From the NCBI GenBank assembly GCA_033761815.1, contig JANRMF010000070.1, positions 1 to 64,000 on the forward strand: a DNA stretch of 64,000 nucleotides, written 5' to 3'. Below the pieces are notes generated by a model. The model worked only from the letters and a program-made list of their open reading frames with translations. It was not told where the DNA came from and did no database searches. A program made the position numbers and the translations under genes. Source of the stretch: JANRKH01 sp033761815. Lineage in GTDB: Bacteria > Pseudomonadota > Alphaproteobacteria > Rickettsiales > Rickettsiaceae. How positions within the stretch are numbered: the first letter of the stretch is position 1; the number at the start of each line of letters is the position of its first letter. Positions 8,380 through 16,490 of the stretch are shown here, piece after piece.

Positions 8380-9120
8380 TTACACCTTCAGTCTCATTCT
8401 TTTTGCGATTTCTTTATATATTTCTATGGGATTTTTGTGCTTCAAAATAGTTTCTAAATCGAACTTTTGATTACTATCCAAATCCCATAATTTGCAGCTT
8501 TCTGGGGTAATTTCATCCCCTAGCATAAAAATAAAATCTTCGCCGTTAAATACTCTTCCAAACTCTAGGTTACACTCAATAAGCCTAAGACCTATGCCAG
8601 CAAAATAGCCTGAGAGAAAATCATTAACCCGAATGGCCATTTTTTTCATTTCCTTCACTTCTTGATCAATCGCCCAATTAAACCCGCAAATTTGATTCTC
8701 ATTAATGGAAGGATAAAGTGAGGATTTATTTTTCACGCGAAAGTCAATCATTGGAGCGTCAAAAACATACCCACTCTGAACTCCAAAATGCGAAACATAG
8801 TGATCAGTCGCAACATTACTCACCCTAACTTGCACAGGCACAATATCCAGAATTTGCACGAGTTGCTCTCTCATATTAGCGCGCTCTAGGAAGTGGTGGT
8901 CTATCCCTACCATATCAATTTTTTCCATCATAAAGCTTGAGATGGAATTATTAATCACGCCTTTTCCAGAGATGGTTGTGACTTCATCACCCCTTCTGAT
9001 GTCGTCCTTAAAGAACAAGACCAAAGTGCTTTCCTCGTCTCCAAGCTGAAAAACATCCTTACACCCACCCTCATAAATTTTTTGCTTATTTTGCTTATGA
9101 AGCGAACTAACTATTGCCAT
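8380..9120 (-). CDS. purC: Phosphoribosylaminoimidazole-succinocarboxamide synthase, Rickettsia type
   Basis: The protein (246 residues from ATG at 9120) has SAICAR synthetase motifs: KIYEGGCKDVF, the core SGKGVINNSISS, MREQLVQ, FLSGYFAGIGLRLIEC, LEFGRVFNGEDFIF and DEITPESCKLWD. The normal motif RNxAAGS is replaced by SNVATDHYV, and the first lysine of KAK is changed. I recall the same style of divergence from the lone purC of Rickettsia, which persists where the purine pathway is missing. The ATG is favoured over an upstream TTG (9144) because AGGAG precedes it. It overlaps the coq10-like gene by 14 bases. No other pur gene is visible here. Confidence 0.85.
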   Translation of the reverse strand: MAIVSSLHKQNKQKIYEGGCKDVFQLGDEESTLVLFFKDDIRRGDEVTTISGKGVINNSISSFMMEKIDMVGIDHHFLERANMREQLVQILDIVPVQVRVSNVATDHYVSHFGVQSGYVFDAPMIDFRVKNKSSLYPSINENQICGFNWAIDQEVKEMKKMAIRVNDFLSGYFAGIGLRLIECNLEFGRVFNGEDFIFMLGDEITPESCKLWDLDSNQKFDLETILKHKNPIEIYKEIAKRMRLKV

Positions 9121-9556
9121 ATATCTCCTGTGCCCTTTTTTCAAAGGCGTTTATCATTAAATCTGCCGCACTATCAAGTACGGTACTTAGCATATTTTCG
9201 AGAAAGCTACTTTTAAGAGCAAGCTCCATATTATAGTTTACTACCGAAGAAAATTTACCATCTTTTTTAAAAGCCCAGTCTGTGTTTAGCTTTTCAAAAG
9301 GGCCTTGTGTTTGCACAATATGCACAAAGTACTCCTCATCAGATAAAACACCATGATCTATTTTTGAAGTATAAGATTTTGCAAATAAACCATATCTAAC
9401 GCTAAGCTCTGCATATATAGTCTGATCTTCCTTGCTTAAAACTTTACAAGACTCGCACCATGGAACAAATTCTGGATATTTTTCTACATCAAGAACAAGG
9501 GAATAGAGCTGATAAGCGGTAAAATCTAAATTACGGGAATCTGAAAAACTAAGCAT
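9107..9556 (-). CDS. Coq10/RatA-type START-domain protein
   Basis: The 149-residue protein is a small helix-grip (START/polyketide-cyclase) protein of the Coq10/RatA family. It shows the typical beginning (YQLYSLVLDVEKYPEFVPWC), a central GPFEKLNTDWAF segment and a C-terminal amphipathic helix (residues about 115-140). Coq10 proteins bind ubiquinone and support respiration; the bacterial name RatA refers to a proposed ribosome anti-association role. Neighbourhood with lipA is widespread in alphaproteobacteria. Its ATG shares one base with the lipA stop codon. Confidence 0.88.
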   Translation of the reverse strand: MLSFSDSRNLDFTAYQLYSLVLDVEKYPEFVPWCESCKVLSKEDQTIYAELSVRYGLFAKSYTSKIDHGVLSDEEYFVHIVQTQGPFEKLNTDWAFKKDGKFSSVVNYNMELALKSSFLENMLSTVLDSAADLMINAFEKRAQEIYGNS

Positions 9557-10467
9557 TATAACCCGTCCGCATTCACATGCTCCATGCGCGCCATTTTCAT
9601 TTTTGCAAAATCTTCTCCTGCATGATAAGAAGATCTTGTAAGAGGGCTGCTAGATACCATCAAAAAACCCTTCGCATAAGCAATTCTTCCAAAAAACTCA
9701 AACTCTTCAGGAGTTACAAATCTTGCAACCTTGGCATGAGAAGGTGTGGGCTGAAGATACTGACCAATAGTAATAAAATCTACCTCAGCTGCTCTTAAAT
9801 CCTCCATTACTTGCACTACTTCCTCTTTAGTCTCGCCAAGTCCAACCATTATCCCAGATTTAGTAAACATGGTAGGGTCAATCTTCTTGACCTTATGAAG
9901 CAAATGAAGAGAGTTATAGTATCTTGCGCCTGGTCTTATTTCTTTATACAAAGAAGGAACGGTTTCTATGTTGTGGTTGTAAACATCGGGCCTAGCCTCT
10001 ACAATAATCTCAGCTGCACCTTCTTTTTTAAGAAAATCGGGGGTTAGAACTTCAATAGTTGTGCTCGGTGCTTTTGCCCTAATTTTACTGATACATTCAG
10101 CAAAATGAGTAGCTCCCCCATCTTCTAGATCATCCCTATCTACAGAGGTGATAACCACATGAGAAAGACCCAGCTTAGAAATTGCTTCAGCAAGCCTCTC
10201 TGGCTCATGCGGGTCTAGCAAATCAGGTATACCTGTTTTTATATTACAAAAAGCGCAGGATCTTGTGCATGTTGAGCCAAGTATCATAACAGTAACATGA
10301 CCCTTACTCCAGCATTCTCCTATATTGGGGCAAGCTGCTTCCTGACATACAGTATTCAGACTTAATCCTGATATCAGATTTTTGGCAGATTCATATCCTT
10401 TAGAATTGGGAGCCTTAACCCTTATCCAGCTTGGTTTTGTTTTGGAATCTTGTTTAGTTGTGCTCAT
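9556..10467 (-). CDS. lipA: Lipoyl synthase
   Basis: The 303-residue radical-SAM enzyme inserts two sulfurs into octanoyl groups on the lipoyl domains of 2-oxoacid dehydrogenases. Visible are the auxiliary-cluster cysteines (CQEAACPNIGECW), the radical-SAM motif CTRSCAFCNI, the GLGET motif and the RSSYHAGE C-terminal motif that supplies the serine ligand. All expected cluster ligands are present. The gene is second in the operon, nine bases after timA and overlapping the coq10-like gene by one base. Confidence 0.97.
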   Translation of the reverse strand: MSTTKQDSKTKPSWIRVKAPNSKGYESAKNLISGLSLNTVCQEAACPNIGECWSKGHVTVMILGSTCTRSCAFCNIKTGIPDLLDPHEPERLAEAISKLGLSHVVITSVDRDDLEDGGATHFAECISKIRAKAPSTTIEVLTPDFLKKEGAAEIIVEARPDVYNHNIETVPSLYKEIRPGARYYNSLHLLHKVKKIDPTMFTKSGIMVGLGETKEEVVQVMEDLRAAEVDFITIGQYLQPTPSHAKVARFVTPEEFEFFGRIAYAKGFLMVSSSPLTRSSYHAGEDFAKMKMARMEHVNADGL

Positions 10468-10476
10468 TATTTAATA

Positions 10477-11103
10477 TCAAGATGGCCTTTCAATATTGGA
10501 TAAGAACCAATTAGAGCCAGTTTGGTTAAAATTTCTGATAAAGGTCCATTCTTCTTGTCCTGCGATATCAGCTACTATTATTAATTTGATTAATATACTA
10601 TTTCCAAAGAATGTGATATCAGAAAATTTCATATTAGGTAAAAAATTTAGATTTAAGTGCAAATAACTCTCTCTCATATCTTTTATGTGCTCAATAAATC
10701 TTGAGTCAACAAGGGCCTCAATCGCTTCTGCATCTTTATTTTGCAATGCTGTGATAATCATTTTCCAAGCTTTAGCAGCATTCTTAAGGAAAGATTCTGG
10801 GGTAAATTTCTCAATTTTTTCCATAATTTCTTCGAGCCCTTGAACTAGATCCTCATTTTCGGGGTGAGCAAGCAAATCCCTATTAATTTCTTTATTTTTT
10901 TGCGGCTTAAAGAAATCTGGGATAAAGGCATTTTGAGTCCAGTCACTACCAGACTTAGTAACATCTTTCATTCCAGAATTTTTGCCGTATTTATTTTGAG
11001 CTGGTCTATCTTCATCTGTAGACCCCAAAATAGCAATAAGCTTATTTATGATGAAAAAAGCAATTGCTGCAAAAAAAAGAAGTTCAATTATCTGTGGAGA
11101 CAT
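10477..11103 (-). CDS. Tim44-like domain protein (TimA)
   Basis: The 208-residue protein has a single N-terminal membrane helix (residues about 4-26), a charged disordered linker, and a C-terminal Tim44-like domain (about 85-205). The latter includes SFLKNAAKAWKMIITALQN and a final WTFIRNF/WFLSNIE pair. Alphaproteobacterial homologues (TimA) are the relatives of the mitochondrial Tim44 import factor; they face the membrane and their exact role is unsettled. It is the first gene of the timA-lipA-coq10-purC-nadA operon. Confidence 0.85.
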   Translation of the reverse strand: MSPQIIELLFFAAIAFFIINKLIAILGSTDEDRPAQNKYGKNSGMKDVTKSGSDWTQNAFIPDFFKPQKNKEINRDLLAHPENEDLVQGLEEIMEKIEKFTPESFLKNAAKAWKMIITALQNKDAEAIEALVDSRFIEHIKDMRESYLHLNLNFLPNMKFSDITFFGNSILIKLIIVADIAGQEEWTFIRNFNQTGSNWFLSNIERPS

Positions 11104-11235
11104 ATATTTACTAACTGTTACTTATTATCATATTAAACTATTTTCTGTAAGCTTCAAAGAATATTATACCTTATATATATAAATTATTTTCATCAGAACT
11201 CTTAGTGCTGCAAAAAAATCCTGTATATAGATTTC

Positions 11236-12450
11236 ATGATTGCGCAGTGCCATCATAAACGATCAACAAAAAAAATACAGAAAATGATAAATAAATATCT
11301 CAATAAACTCTTTCCAGCGCAAAGGCTAGATAAAAAATCTAGTAGTCAGTTTTATTTACCGCATGATCTATTTAAGCAAGAATCTATTACACCAAACGAA
11401 TATTCGAATAATGTAATCGTATATAGGTGCGTTAATATAATTTCTCAAGGGGCAAGTCATATTCCTTGGGTAATATATGAAAAAAACTCCAGTAAAGTCA
11501 ATAAATTAAAAAATCATCATATATATGACTTGTTAAGAAGGCCCAACAATATTCAGTCTGGGGCAGAATTTTTCGCCTCAATAGTTGCTTCAAAGTTATT
11601 ATACGGAAATGCATATATAGCTTGCTCAGGGGACAAGTATATATCCTCTCTAATTTTGCTTCACCCAAGCAAAGTTGAGCTAAAATTTGAAAATGGAATC
11701 CCGAGTTACTATTCATATAGAGCATCTGGAAAAGAAACAAAATTCCCTCTTAGCAATAAGTCTAGAAAGTCCCAAATACTTCATATTAAATCTTATAACC
11801 CAAACTCAAGCTACACAGGAATTCCAGCACTAAAAGCTGCTGCAAAATCTATTGAGCTTCACAACGCAACATCAGAATGGAATAGTAGTTTATTGCGCAA
11901 TGGTGCAAGACCAACCGGTGCGCTGATTATGAAAGATTCTGGCCAATATCTTTCAGATGAGCAATTCACGAGGCTTCAGGAGCAATTATATGATAAATTC
12001 TCCGGCTCATCGAATGCAGGCAAGCCATTGTTACTAGAAGGTGGTTTAGACTGGAGAGATATGAGTATTCACCCAAAGGATATGGATTATATTGAGTCAA
12101 AAAATGCAGCAGCAAGGGAGATAGCGCTTGCATTTGGCCTCCCGCCCCAGCTCCTTGGAATATCAGGCGATAATACTTATAGTAATATGCAAGAAGCAAG
12201 GCTTGCTTTATGGGAAGAGACAATAATCCCGATATTAGATAATCTTGCTGACTCTATGTCCTCTTGGTTTTCAGGGCTTTTTGGGCAAGAGCTAATTGTG
12301 GATTTTGACAGAAATAGCATCTCAGCTTTATCAGAAAAAAGACAAGCAACATGGGACAAGATCGCAAGAGCAGACTTTATGACAATTAACGAAAAAAGAG
12401 AGCAAGTAGGGCTCAGCCCTATTAAAGGAGGGGAGGGTTTTATCATATGA
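11236..12450 (+). CDS. HK97-family portal protein (gene-transfer-agent or prophage type)
   Basis: The 404-residue protein has the HK97 portal fold signature: YRCVNIISQGASHIPW near the start, an LLRRPN segment, ILHIKSYNP, the clip/wing region, and KDMDYIESKNAAAREIALAF followed by FGLPPQLLG. Portals form the dodecameric ring through which DNA is packed. ATG at 11236 is used; a later ATG at 11284 is also possible. Downstream genes overlap or follow closely. No capsid, protease or tail gene is nearby, so this is an isolated packaging module of gene-transfer-agent style, or a prophage remnant. Confidence 0.85.
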   Translation: MIAQCHHKRSTKKIQKMINKYLNKLFPAQRLDKKSSSQFYLPHDLFKQESITPNEYSNNVIVYRCVNIISQGASHIPWVIYEKNSSKVNKLKNHHIYDLLRRPNNIQSGAEFFASIVASKLLYGNAYIACSGDKYISSLILLHPSKVELKFENGIPSYYSYRASGKETKFPLSNKSRKSQILHIKSYNPNSSYTGIPALKAAAKSIELHNATSEWNSSLLRNGARPTGALIMKDSGQYLSDEQFTRLQEQLYDKFSGSSNAGKPLLLEGGLDWRDMSIHPKDMDYIESKNAAAREIALAFGLPPQLLGISGDNTYSNMQEARLALWEETIIPILDNLADSMSSWFSGLFGQELIVDFDRNSISALSEKRQATWDKIARADFMTINEKREQVGLSPIKGGEGFII

Positions 12451-12734
12451 AAAAACATAGAGCCAATTTTTTACCCCATTTTGAGGAGTCAGCAGAGATG
12501 TTGAGTCTTCAGATAGAGAGGGAGATATCAGAGGCGGATTTATCGAGTGACTCGGAGGAGAGGCATCAGACGCGGAAAACCTTAGCCGATACATTGCATA
12601 AATTAGTTACGATTATAAACCACGTGAAAAAGCTCGAGAAATTATACCTTGAAGAAATGCCGGATGACAGTGAAAATGACCGCAAAATTATCGAGGAATT
12701 TATCCTCAAGATAAAATCGGAATATAATAATTAG
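12447..12734 (+). CDS. Small hypothetical protein in packaging module
   Basis: The 95-residue protein is charged and predicted helical, with a coiled-coil-like segment (LHKLVTIINHVKKLEKLYLEEM, about residues 50-71). Its ATG overlaps the portal stop (ATGA), and the terminase gene follows after about 15 bases, so the three genes are translationally linked. The position between portal and large terminase suggests a packaging role, for instance a small-terminase-like part; this is inference from position alone. No domain is recognised. Confidence 0.65.
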   Translation: MKKHRANFLPHFEESAEMLSLQIEREISEADLSSDSEERHQTRKTLADTLHKLVTIINHVKKLEKLYLEEMPDDSENDRKIIEEFILKIKSEYNN

Positions 12735-12749
12735 GGGAATTTGCACAAT

Positions 12750-14147
12750 ATGGAAGATTCTACCCTTTTAAAAGCTTTGCTAAAAAATGACCTACCAAGC
12801 TTTATACATAAAGTGTTCAGCACAATCAATCCCGGAGCAGAATACATTCACAACTGGCATATAGATTTAATTGCAGAAAAGCTAAGCGAGGTTGAAAAAG
12901 GCAACATAAAAAGGCTAATAATTAATATGCCGCCAAGGGCTCTGAAGTCAGTTTGCATAAGCATAGCTTGGACTGCATGGCTACTTGGGCAAGACCCTAA
13001 AACAAGGATTATGGTGGCAAGCTATTCGCAAATTTTGAGTAATAAGCTTTCAATGGATACTCGTTTTATCCTAAATTCCCCATGGTATCAGAATTTATTC
13101 CCAGCTACACGGATCCATAAAAAGCAGAATCAAAAAAGTAAGTTTATGACCACGAAATATGGGTTCAGATTTGCAACTTCAGTAGGCGGAACTGCAACTG
13201 GTGAGGGAGGGGATATATTGATAGTAGATGATCCGCACAACCCAAGCCAGATGTCTTCTGAAAAACTGAGAAAAAAAACCATTAAATGGTTTATGGAAAC
13301 ATTTTCCACAAGGCTAAATAACCGGACAGAAGGAAGGATAGTACTAGTGCAGCAAAGGCTGCATGAGAATGATTTATCCGGCTTTTTGCTGGCAGAAAAT
13401 CCGGAATGGCAATTGCTCAAAATTCCAGTTACAGCGAGGGAAGCAATATATTACAAGAGCGGGAAATCGGAGATAATTATGAAAAAGGGGGCAAGTTTGT
13501 GCGATAGGCTATTTAGCTTGGAGCAAATCAAGAAGCTGCAGATAGAGATAGGAGATAGTAATTTTAAAGCTCAATATCTTCAAGAGCCAGATGGAGCTTC
13601 TTGCGGACTGTTAAGAGAGGAATATTTATGCTACTACAAAACATTACCTTCGATTGAATATTACATCCAAAGCTGGGATACTGCTATTAAAACAAATCAT
13701 GAGTCTGATTTTTCTGCGCTAACTATATGGGGGGTTTCCTGCGAGAAATATTATTTAATCTCAGCTTTTCAGGACAAGCTTGAATATCCAGATTTAAAAA
13801 AGAAAGTGGTAGAATTTGCGCAAAAATATAATCCAGAGAGAATTTTGATCGAGGATAAATCCAGCGGTCATTCGCTTTTGCAGGATTTAAAAAGAGATGG
13901 GGTTAGGCATTTGGTACCTATTAAATCTACTCAGGATAAAATTACAAGATTTGCTACATGTCTTGATTTATTCGAATCAGGAAGGGTGATTTTGCCTATT
14001 TCTGGATATTCCAAGGAAATATCCGTGAAACAATTGCTAGACTTTCCAAATTGCAAACATGATGATTTGGTTGACTCTATTACTCAGTTTCTAAATTACA
14101 TGAAGAGTAACAAAAATTTCATAAGACCAAGTGTTAGGGCTATATGA
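12750..14147 (+). CDS. Terminase large subunit
   Basis: The 465-residue protein is the packaging motor. It contains the ATPase motif MPPRALKSVCISI, a variant Walker A of the PPRxxKS type, the Walker B DILIVDDPHN, and a motif-III-like VLVQQRLHENDLSG. The C-terminal RNase-H-like nuclease follows, with SWDTAIK, ILIEDKSSG and KHDDLVDS providing acidic residues. ATG at 12750 is preferred over TTG at 12741 because AGGGG lies about a dozen bases upstream of it. Portal before terminase is the reverse of the usual phage order. The gene looks intact. Confidence 0.88.
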   Translation: MEDSTLLKALLKNDLPSFIHKVFSTINPGAEYIHNWHIDLIAEKLSEVEKGNIKRLIINMPPRALKSVCISIAWTAWLLGQDPKTRIMVASYSQILSNKLSMDTRFILNSPWYQNLFPATRIHKKQNQKSKFMTTKYGFRFATSVGGTATGEGGDILIVDDPHNPSQMSSEKLRKKTIKWFMETFSTRLNNRTEGRIVLVQQRLHENDLSGFLLAENPEWQLLKIPVTAREAIYYKSGKSEIIMKKGASLCDRLFSLEQIKKLQIEIGDSNFKAQYLQEPDGASCGLLREEYLCYYKTLPSIEYYIQSWDTAIKTNHESDFSALTIWGVSCEKYYLISAFQDKLEYPDLKKKVVEFAQKYNPERILIEDKSSGHSLLQDLKRDGVRHLVPIKSTQDKITRFATCLDLFESGRVILPISGYSKEISVKQLLDFPNCKHDDLVDSITQFLNYMKSNKNFIRPSVRAI

Positions 14148-14150
14148 ACC

Positions 14151-14371
14151 TCAGTTTGACGTAAGAGCCATATATTCCTGCTGTAATTTATTGCTGACTC
14201 TGATCGATGACTTTCTTGAGCGGAAGCAATAAGCAATGAGACCTGCTACCAGATTTGCGAATGCATTTGCGGGTTTTCTGTGTCTTGTATGTTCTATTTG
14301 ACATAGATTTTTGAGCTGATCGTTTACAGTCTCTATTAATCCTCTTTTAGGTAAGTAGAATTTTTGGCTGA
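14151..14371 (-). pseudogene. IS982-family transposase fragment (C-terminal part)
   Basis: On the minus strand an open frame without start encodes about 72 residues. Its segments KFYLPKRGLIETVNDQLK, IEHTRHRKP and NLVAGLIAYCF are characteristic of the C-terminus of IS982-family DDE transposases. Its stop (TGA, 14153-14151) lies three bases after the terminase stop. Upstream of 14371 the frame is closed and no catalytic N-terminal part exists, so only a remnant is left. A 12-base palindrome (TTCACTAGTGAA) sits at the broken edge. Confidence 0.85.
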
Positions 14372-14436
14372 TTCACTAGTGAAAATGAAAGGTATTGATT
14401 TAGACTATATATAAGCAGACAAGAGATGCTAAGGTT

Positions 14437-14649
14437 ATGGCTGAAGAAATTAAAGCCACTAAGGCTCAAGCTCCGGTAGAGCAATACTCCCAGGAGGCTC
14501 TGGCTTTGAATGCGGCCACCGCTCAGACTCAAGCTAAGAGTATTCGGAACTCTTTAGATCCTGAGAAAAAGTGGAATAGTGGGTTTTCGGGATTTTTGAA
14601 CAGATTCTTCTCGGGCAATGGTCAGGGGGGTAAGGGTCCTACCGTATAA
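14437..14649 (+). CDS. Small hypothetical protein
   Basis: The 70-residue protein is alanine-, glutamine- and lysine-rich in its first half (residues 1-35) and glycine/phenylalanine-rich at its end (SGFLNRFFSGNGQGGKG). No domain is recognised. It starts with ATG without a clear ribosome site. It lies between an IS982 remnant and another small gene. It could be a real small protein or part of a decayed gene. Confidence 0.4.
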   Translation: MAEEIKATKAQAPVEQYSQEALALNAATAQTQAKSIRNSLDPEKKWNSGFSGFLNRFFSGNGQGGKGPTV

Positions 14650-14692
14650 TCCAAAAAAAATAAAAAATTGATCAAATTTTTAATTTTAGCTA

Positions 14693-14722
14693 TTGACAAA
14701 AGGCTGATAAAGTAAGATTATA
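14693..14722 (+). promoter_or_regulatory. Putative sigma70 promoter
   Basis: TTGACA at 14693-14698 is followed after 17 bases by GATTAT (or after 18 by ATTATA). It lies about 35 bases before the ATG of the 69-residue gene at 14754 and probably also serves the Trm112-like gene behind it. Confidence 0.5.
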
Positions 14723-14753
14723 CCATTTTATTAAAATAATATAAGGTTAATGT

Positions 14754-14963
14754 ATGTCAAAAGCAAAAACCGCTTCAAAAAACAACCCTACATCAAGGGA
14801 GCAAGCGAGAGAGTTCTTTTACAATGGTCAAAAGATTAAACCAGTTAGGTTAGTTACTCAACAATCTTCCTTTTTAGCTGCTGAGTTTGATGGATCAGGA
14901 GACTTAGTTCTAGATAATTCAGGAAATCCACTCACTTGGAAAAAAGCAGCATTAGGTAATTAA
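14754..14963 (+). CDS. Small conserved-looking hypothetical protein
   Basis: The 69-residue protein begins with a basic polar segment (residues 1-20). A compact domain follows, with the features REFFYNGQKIKPVRL, SFLAAEFDGSG and NPLTWKKA. No named family is recognised. It has AAGG seven bases before ATG and a promoter of good quality upstream. The Trm112-like gene starts one base after its stop, so both are co-transcribed and may act together. Confidence 0.65.
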   Translation: MSKAKTASKNNPTSREQAREFFYNGQKIKPVRLVTQQSSFLAAEFDGSGDLVLDNSGNPLTWKKAALGN

Positions 14964-14964
14964 A

Positions 14965-15219
14965 ATGATAGAAATTTCAAACGATCTCTTAAAAATCATA
15001 GTTTGTCCAGTTACTAAAAAACCTTTAAAGTACGATAAAGATACCCAAGAGTTAGTTAGCGAAGATGCTGGCCTTGCTTTTCCAATAAAAGATGGTATCC
15101 CTATCTTGCTAGTTGATAAAGCTAGAAAAATTTCTAATAGAAACTACATATATAATGACAGAGTGGTTACTAATGAAAATGCTATCATGCAGTCAAGCAA
15201 AGTTAAGGATATAGCTTAG
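14965..15219 (+). CDS. Trm112 family protein
   Basis: The 84-residue protein fits the small Trm112/YcaR family. It starts with LLKIIVCPVTKKPLKYD and has the central GLAFPIKDGIPILLVDKAR motif. The zinc-knuckle is reduced to one visible cysteine (C-P-V-T), as in many bacterial members. Eukaryotic and archaeal Trm112 activates methyltransferases; the bacterial role is less clear. It follows the 69-residue gene by one base. A hairpin lies downstream (15257-15287). Confidence 0.82.
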   Translation: MIEISNDLLKIIVCPVTKKPLKYDKDTQELVSEDAGLAFPIKDGIPILLVDKARKISNRNYIYNDRVVTNENAIMQSSKVKDIA

Positions 15220-15256
15220 CTTATTCCCTTTGGTTCTTGCAAAAAACTCCAATTCT

Positions 15257-15287
15257 AAGCCCTTTTTTTATAAAAAAATTAGGGCTT
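15257..15287 (+). terminator. Hairpin after the Trm112-like gene
   Basis: AAGCCCT (15257-15263) pairs with AGGGCTT (15281-15287), with the run of T and A between them extending the stem. No clean T-tract follows the stem, so termination is plausible rather than certain. Confidence 0.45.
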
Positions 15288-15401
15288 CTACCTCACGCTT
15301 TCCCAAAATATATTATCTCTAGGATTAAATTTTATTATAGGGTTATTTTTAATAAAAAACTCATTGACTAAGTTAAATCACTAACATAAGTATGATATTT
15401 T

Positions 15402-15757
15402 GTGAGACTCAATGAAAAAAAATTTATATTAAACTCGGCTCCAATCAAAGATATAGTGAATTTTTTATCAGAAAATATTCACGAGCAGGTCAATCCGCAA
15501 ATTTACGAAGAAAAAATCCAGAATCTTGGTAGCCTTCTTTCTGATAAAGCTGAGATGCTATTTTTTTTAACCAAACGAGTAGTAAGGCTCAATATTCATT
15601 TGATTTAAATCAAGCGAATGAAATTATTGTTTTTGTCAGCAAAAGCCCATATATGGTTCAGGAATTAATTTCTAGATTAGATCAGATGTTTGAAATCTAT
15701 GTTTTAAAATTTTTGAGAGGCGAAATATTTCATCGCTCAACAAAATTGAAACCCTAA
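15402..15757 (+). pseudogene. Frameshifted unidentified gene, N-terminal part
   Basis: An open frame from GTG 15402 reads 55 residues up to a run of eight T at 15561-15568. Beyond the run a coding-like frame continues in another phase (FDLNQANEIIVFVSKSPYM, then LISRLDQMFEIYVL and LRGEIFHRSTKLKP) to a TAA at 15755-15757. Loss of one T would explain the break. The polypeptide would be about 118 residues. No family is recognised. A MITE follows at 15776 and a further open frame in the same phase follows the MITE. Confidence 0.5.
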
Positions 15758-15775
15758 AATTTGACTATGGTTATT

Positions 15776-15904
15776 ATACCAGGTTCCGAAATTAAGTAAC
15801 TAAAGCAATTTTTTAGGACTAACCTCTCTCGCACCTATTATCTATAGCCTTACGCAGGCTCGCCTTTAAATTGCATTTGTTCAATTTAATTTGGGATCTG
15901 GTAT
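15776..15904. repeat. MITE-like element, family 1, copy A
   Basis: A 129-bp element starts with ATACCAGGTTCC and ends with GGATCTGGTAT, so its ends are imperfect inverted repeats. A nearly identical copy in opposite orientation lies at 54905-55034. ATTATA occurs on both sides, consistent with a target duplication. It contains no gene. It lies inside a decayed coding region. Confidence 0.75.
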
Positions 15905-15910
15905 TATAAT

Positions 15911-16315
15911 CAAGATCCAAAATACCATGAAACCAAAGAGATTATTTCCAATCTTATAAAGGTTAAGCTTCAGTCAGCTTTTATTTGGTTTCATGACCGA
16001 GGGGGTGCTCACAGGATTGACCTATCCAAAAATGATTCGATGATTCTTGAGTCTTTATCGAAGGATGCAGAAATTTCTGCTATTAATATATCTCATCAAA
16101 AAAAGACTTGCCGTAAAAGCAAAACAACAACTCAAAAAACCACGAATGTAATAAATGAAGTTTTGCCGAATATTAACTACCATGTAAAAAATTTTTTTGG
16201 ATTTGATAGGGGAAATTATTGCGAATGGTATTATATAAGAAAAAAAAATATTCGATATTTATTAAAAAGCACAATTATATTGACAACATTAAATAAATCT
16301 ATTAAAAGCTAAGTA
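15911..16315 (+). pseudogene. Unidentified gene remnant after the MITE
   Basis: An open frame runs from the end of the MITE to TAA near 16312. It contains coding-like segments (HETKEIISNLIKVKLQSAFI, then WFHDRGGAHRIDLS and SMILESLSKDAEIS) in the same phase as the fragment left of the MITE. The last 60 codons are lysine- and threonine-rich and less convincing. The first ATG is at 16040, in the middle of the sequence, so the piece is probably the downstream part of the gene broken by the MITE. No family recognised. Confidence 0.4.
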
Positions 16316-16490
16316 TTATATAGAGGCATATATGAAAACTAAGTTAATCTGACACTGCGCAAGAATATAAAAAAACGCAGAGCTTTTAACAAAGTCCATT
16401 TTTGCTCTTACTATGGACCATAAAGACTATATTAGTCTTATAAATTAATTCCATGATTCAATCAGAATTGTATGCTCAAAAGAGGAAACT

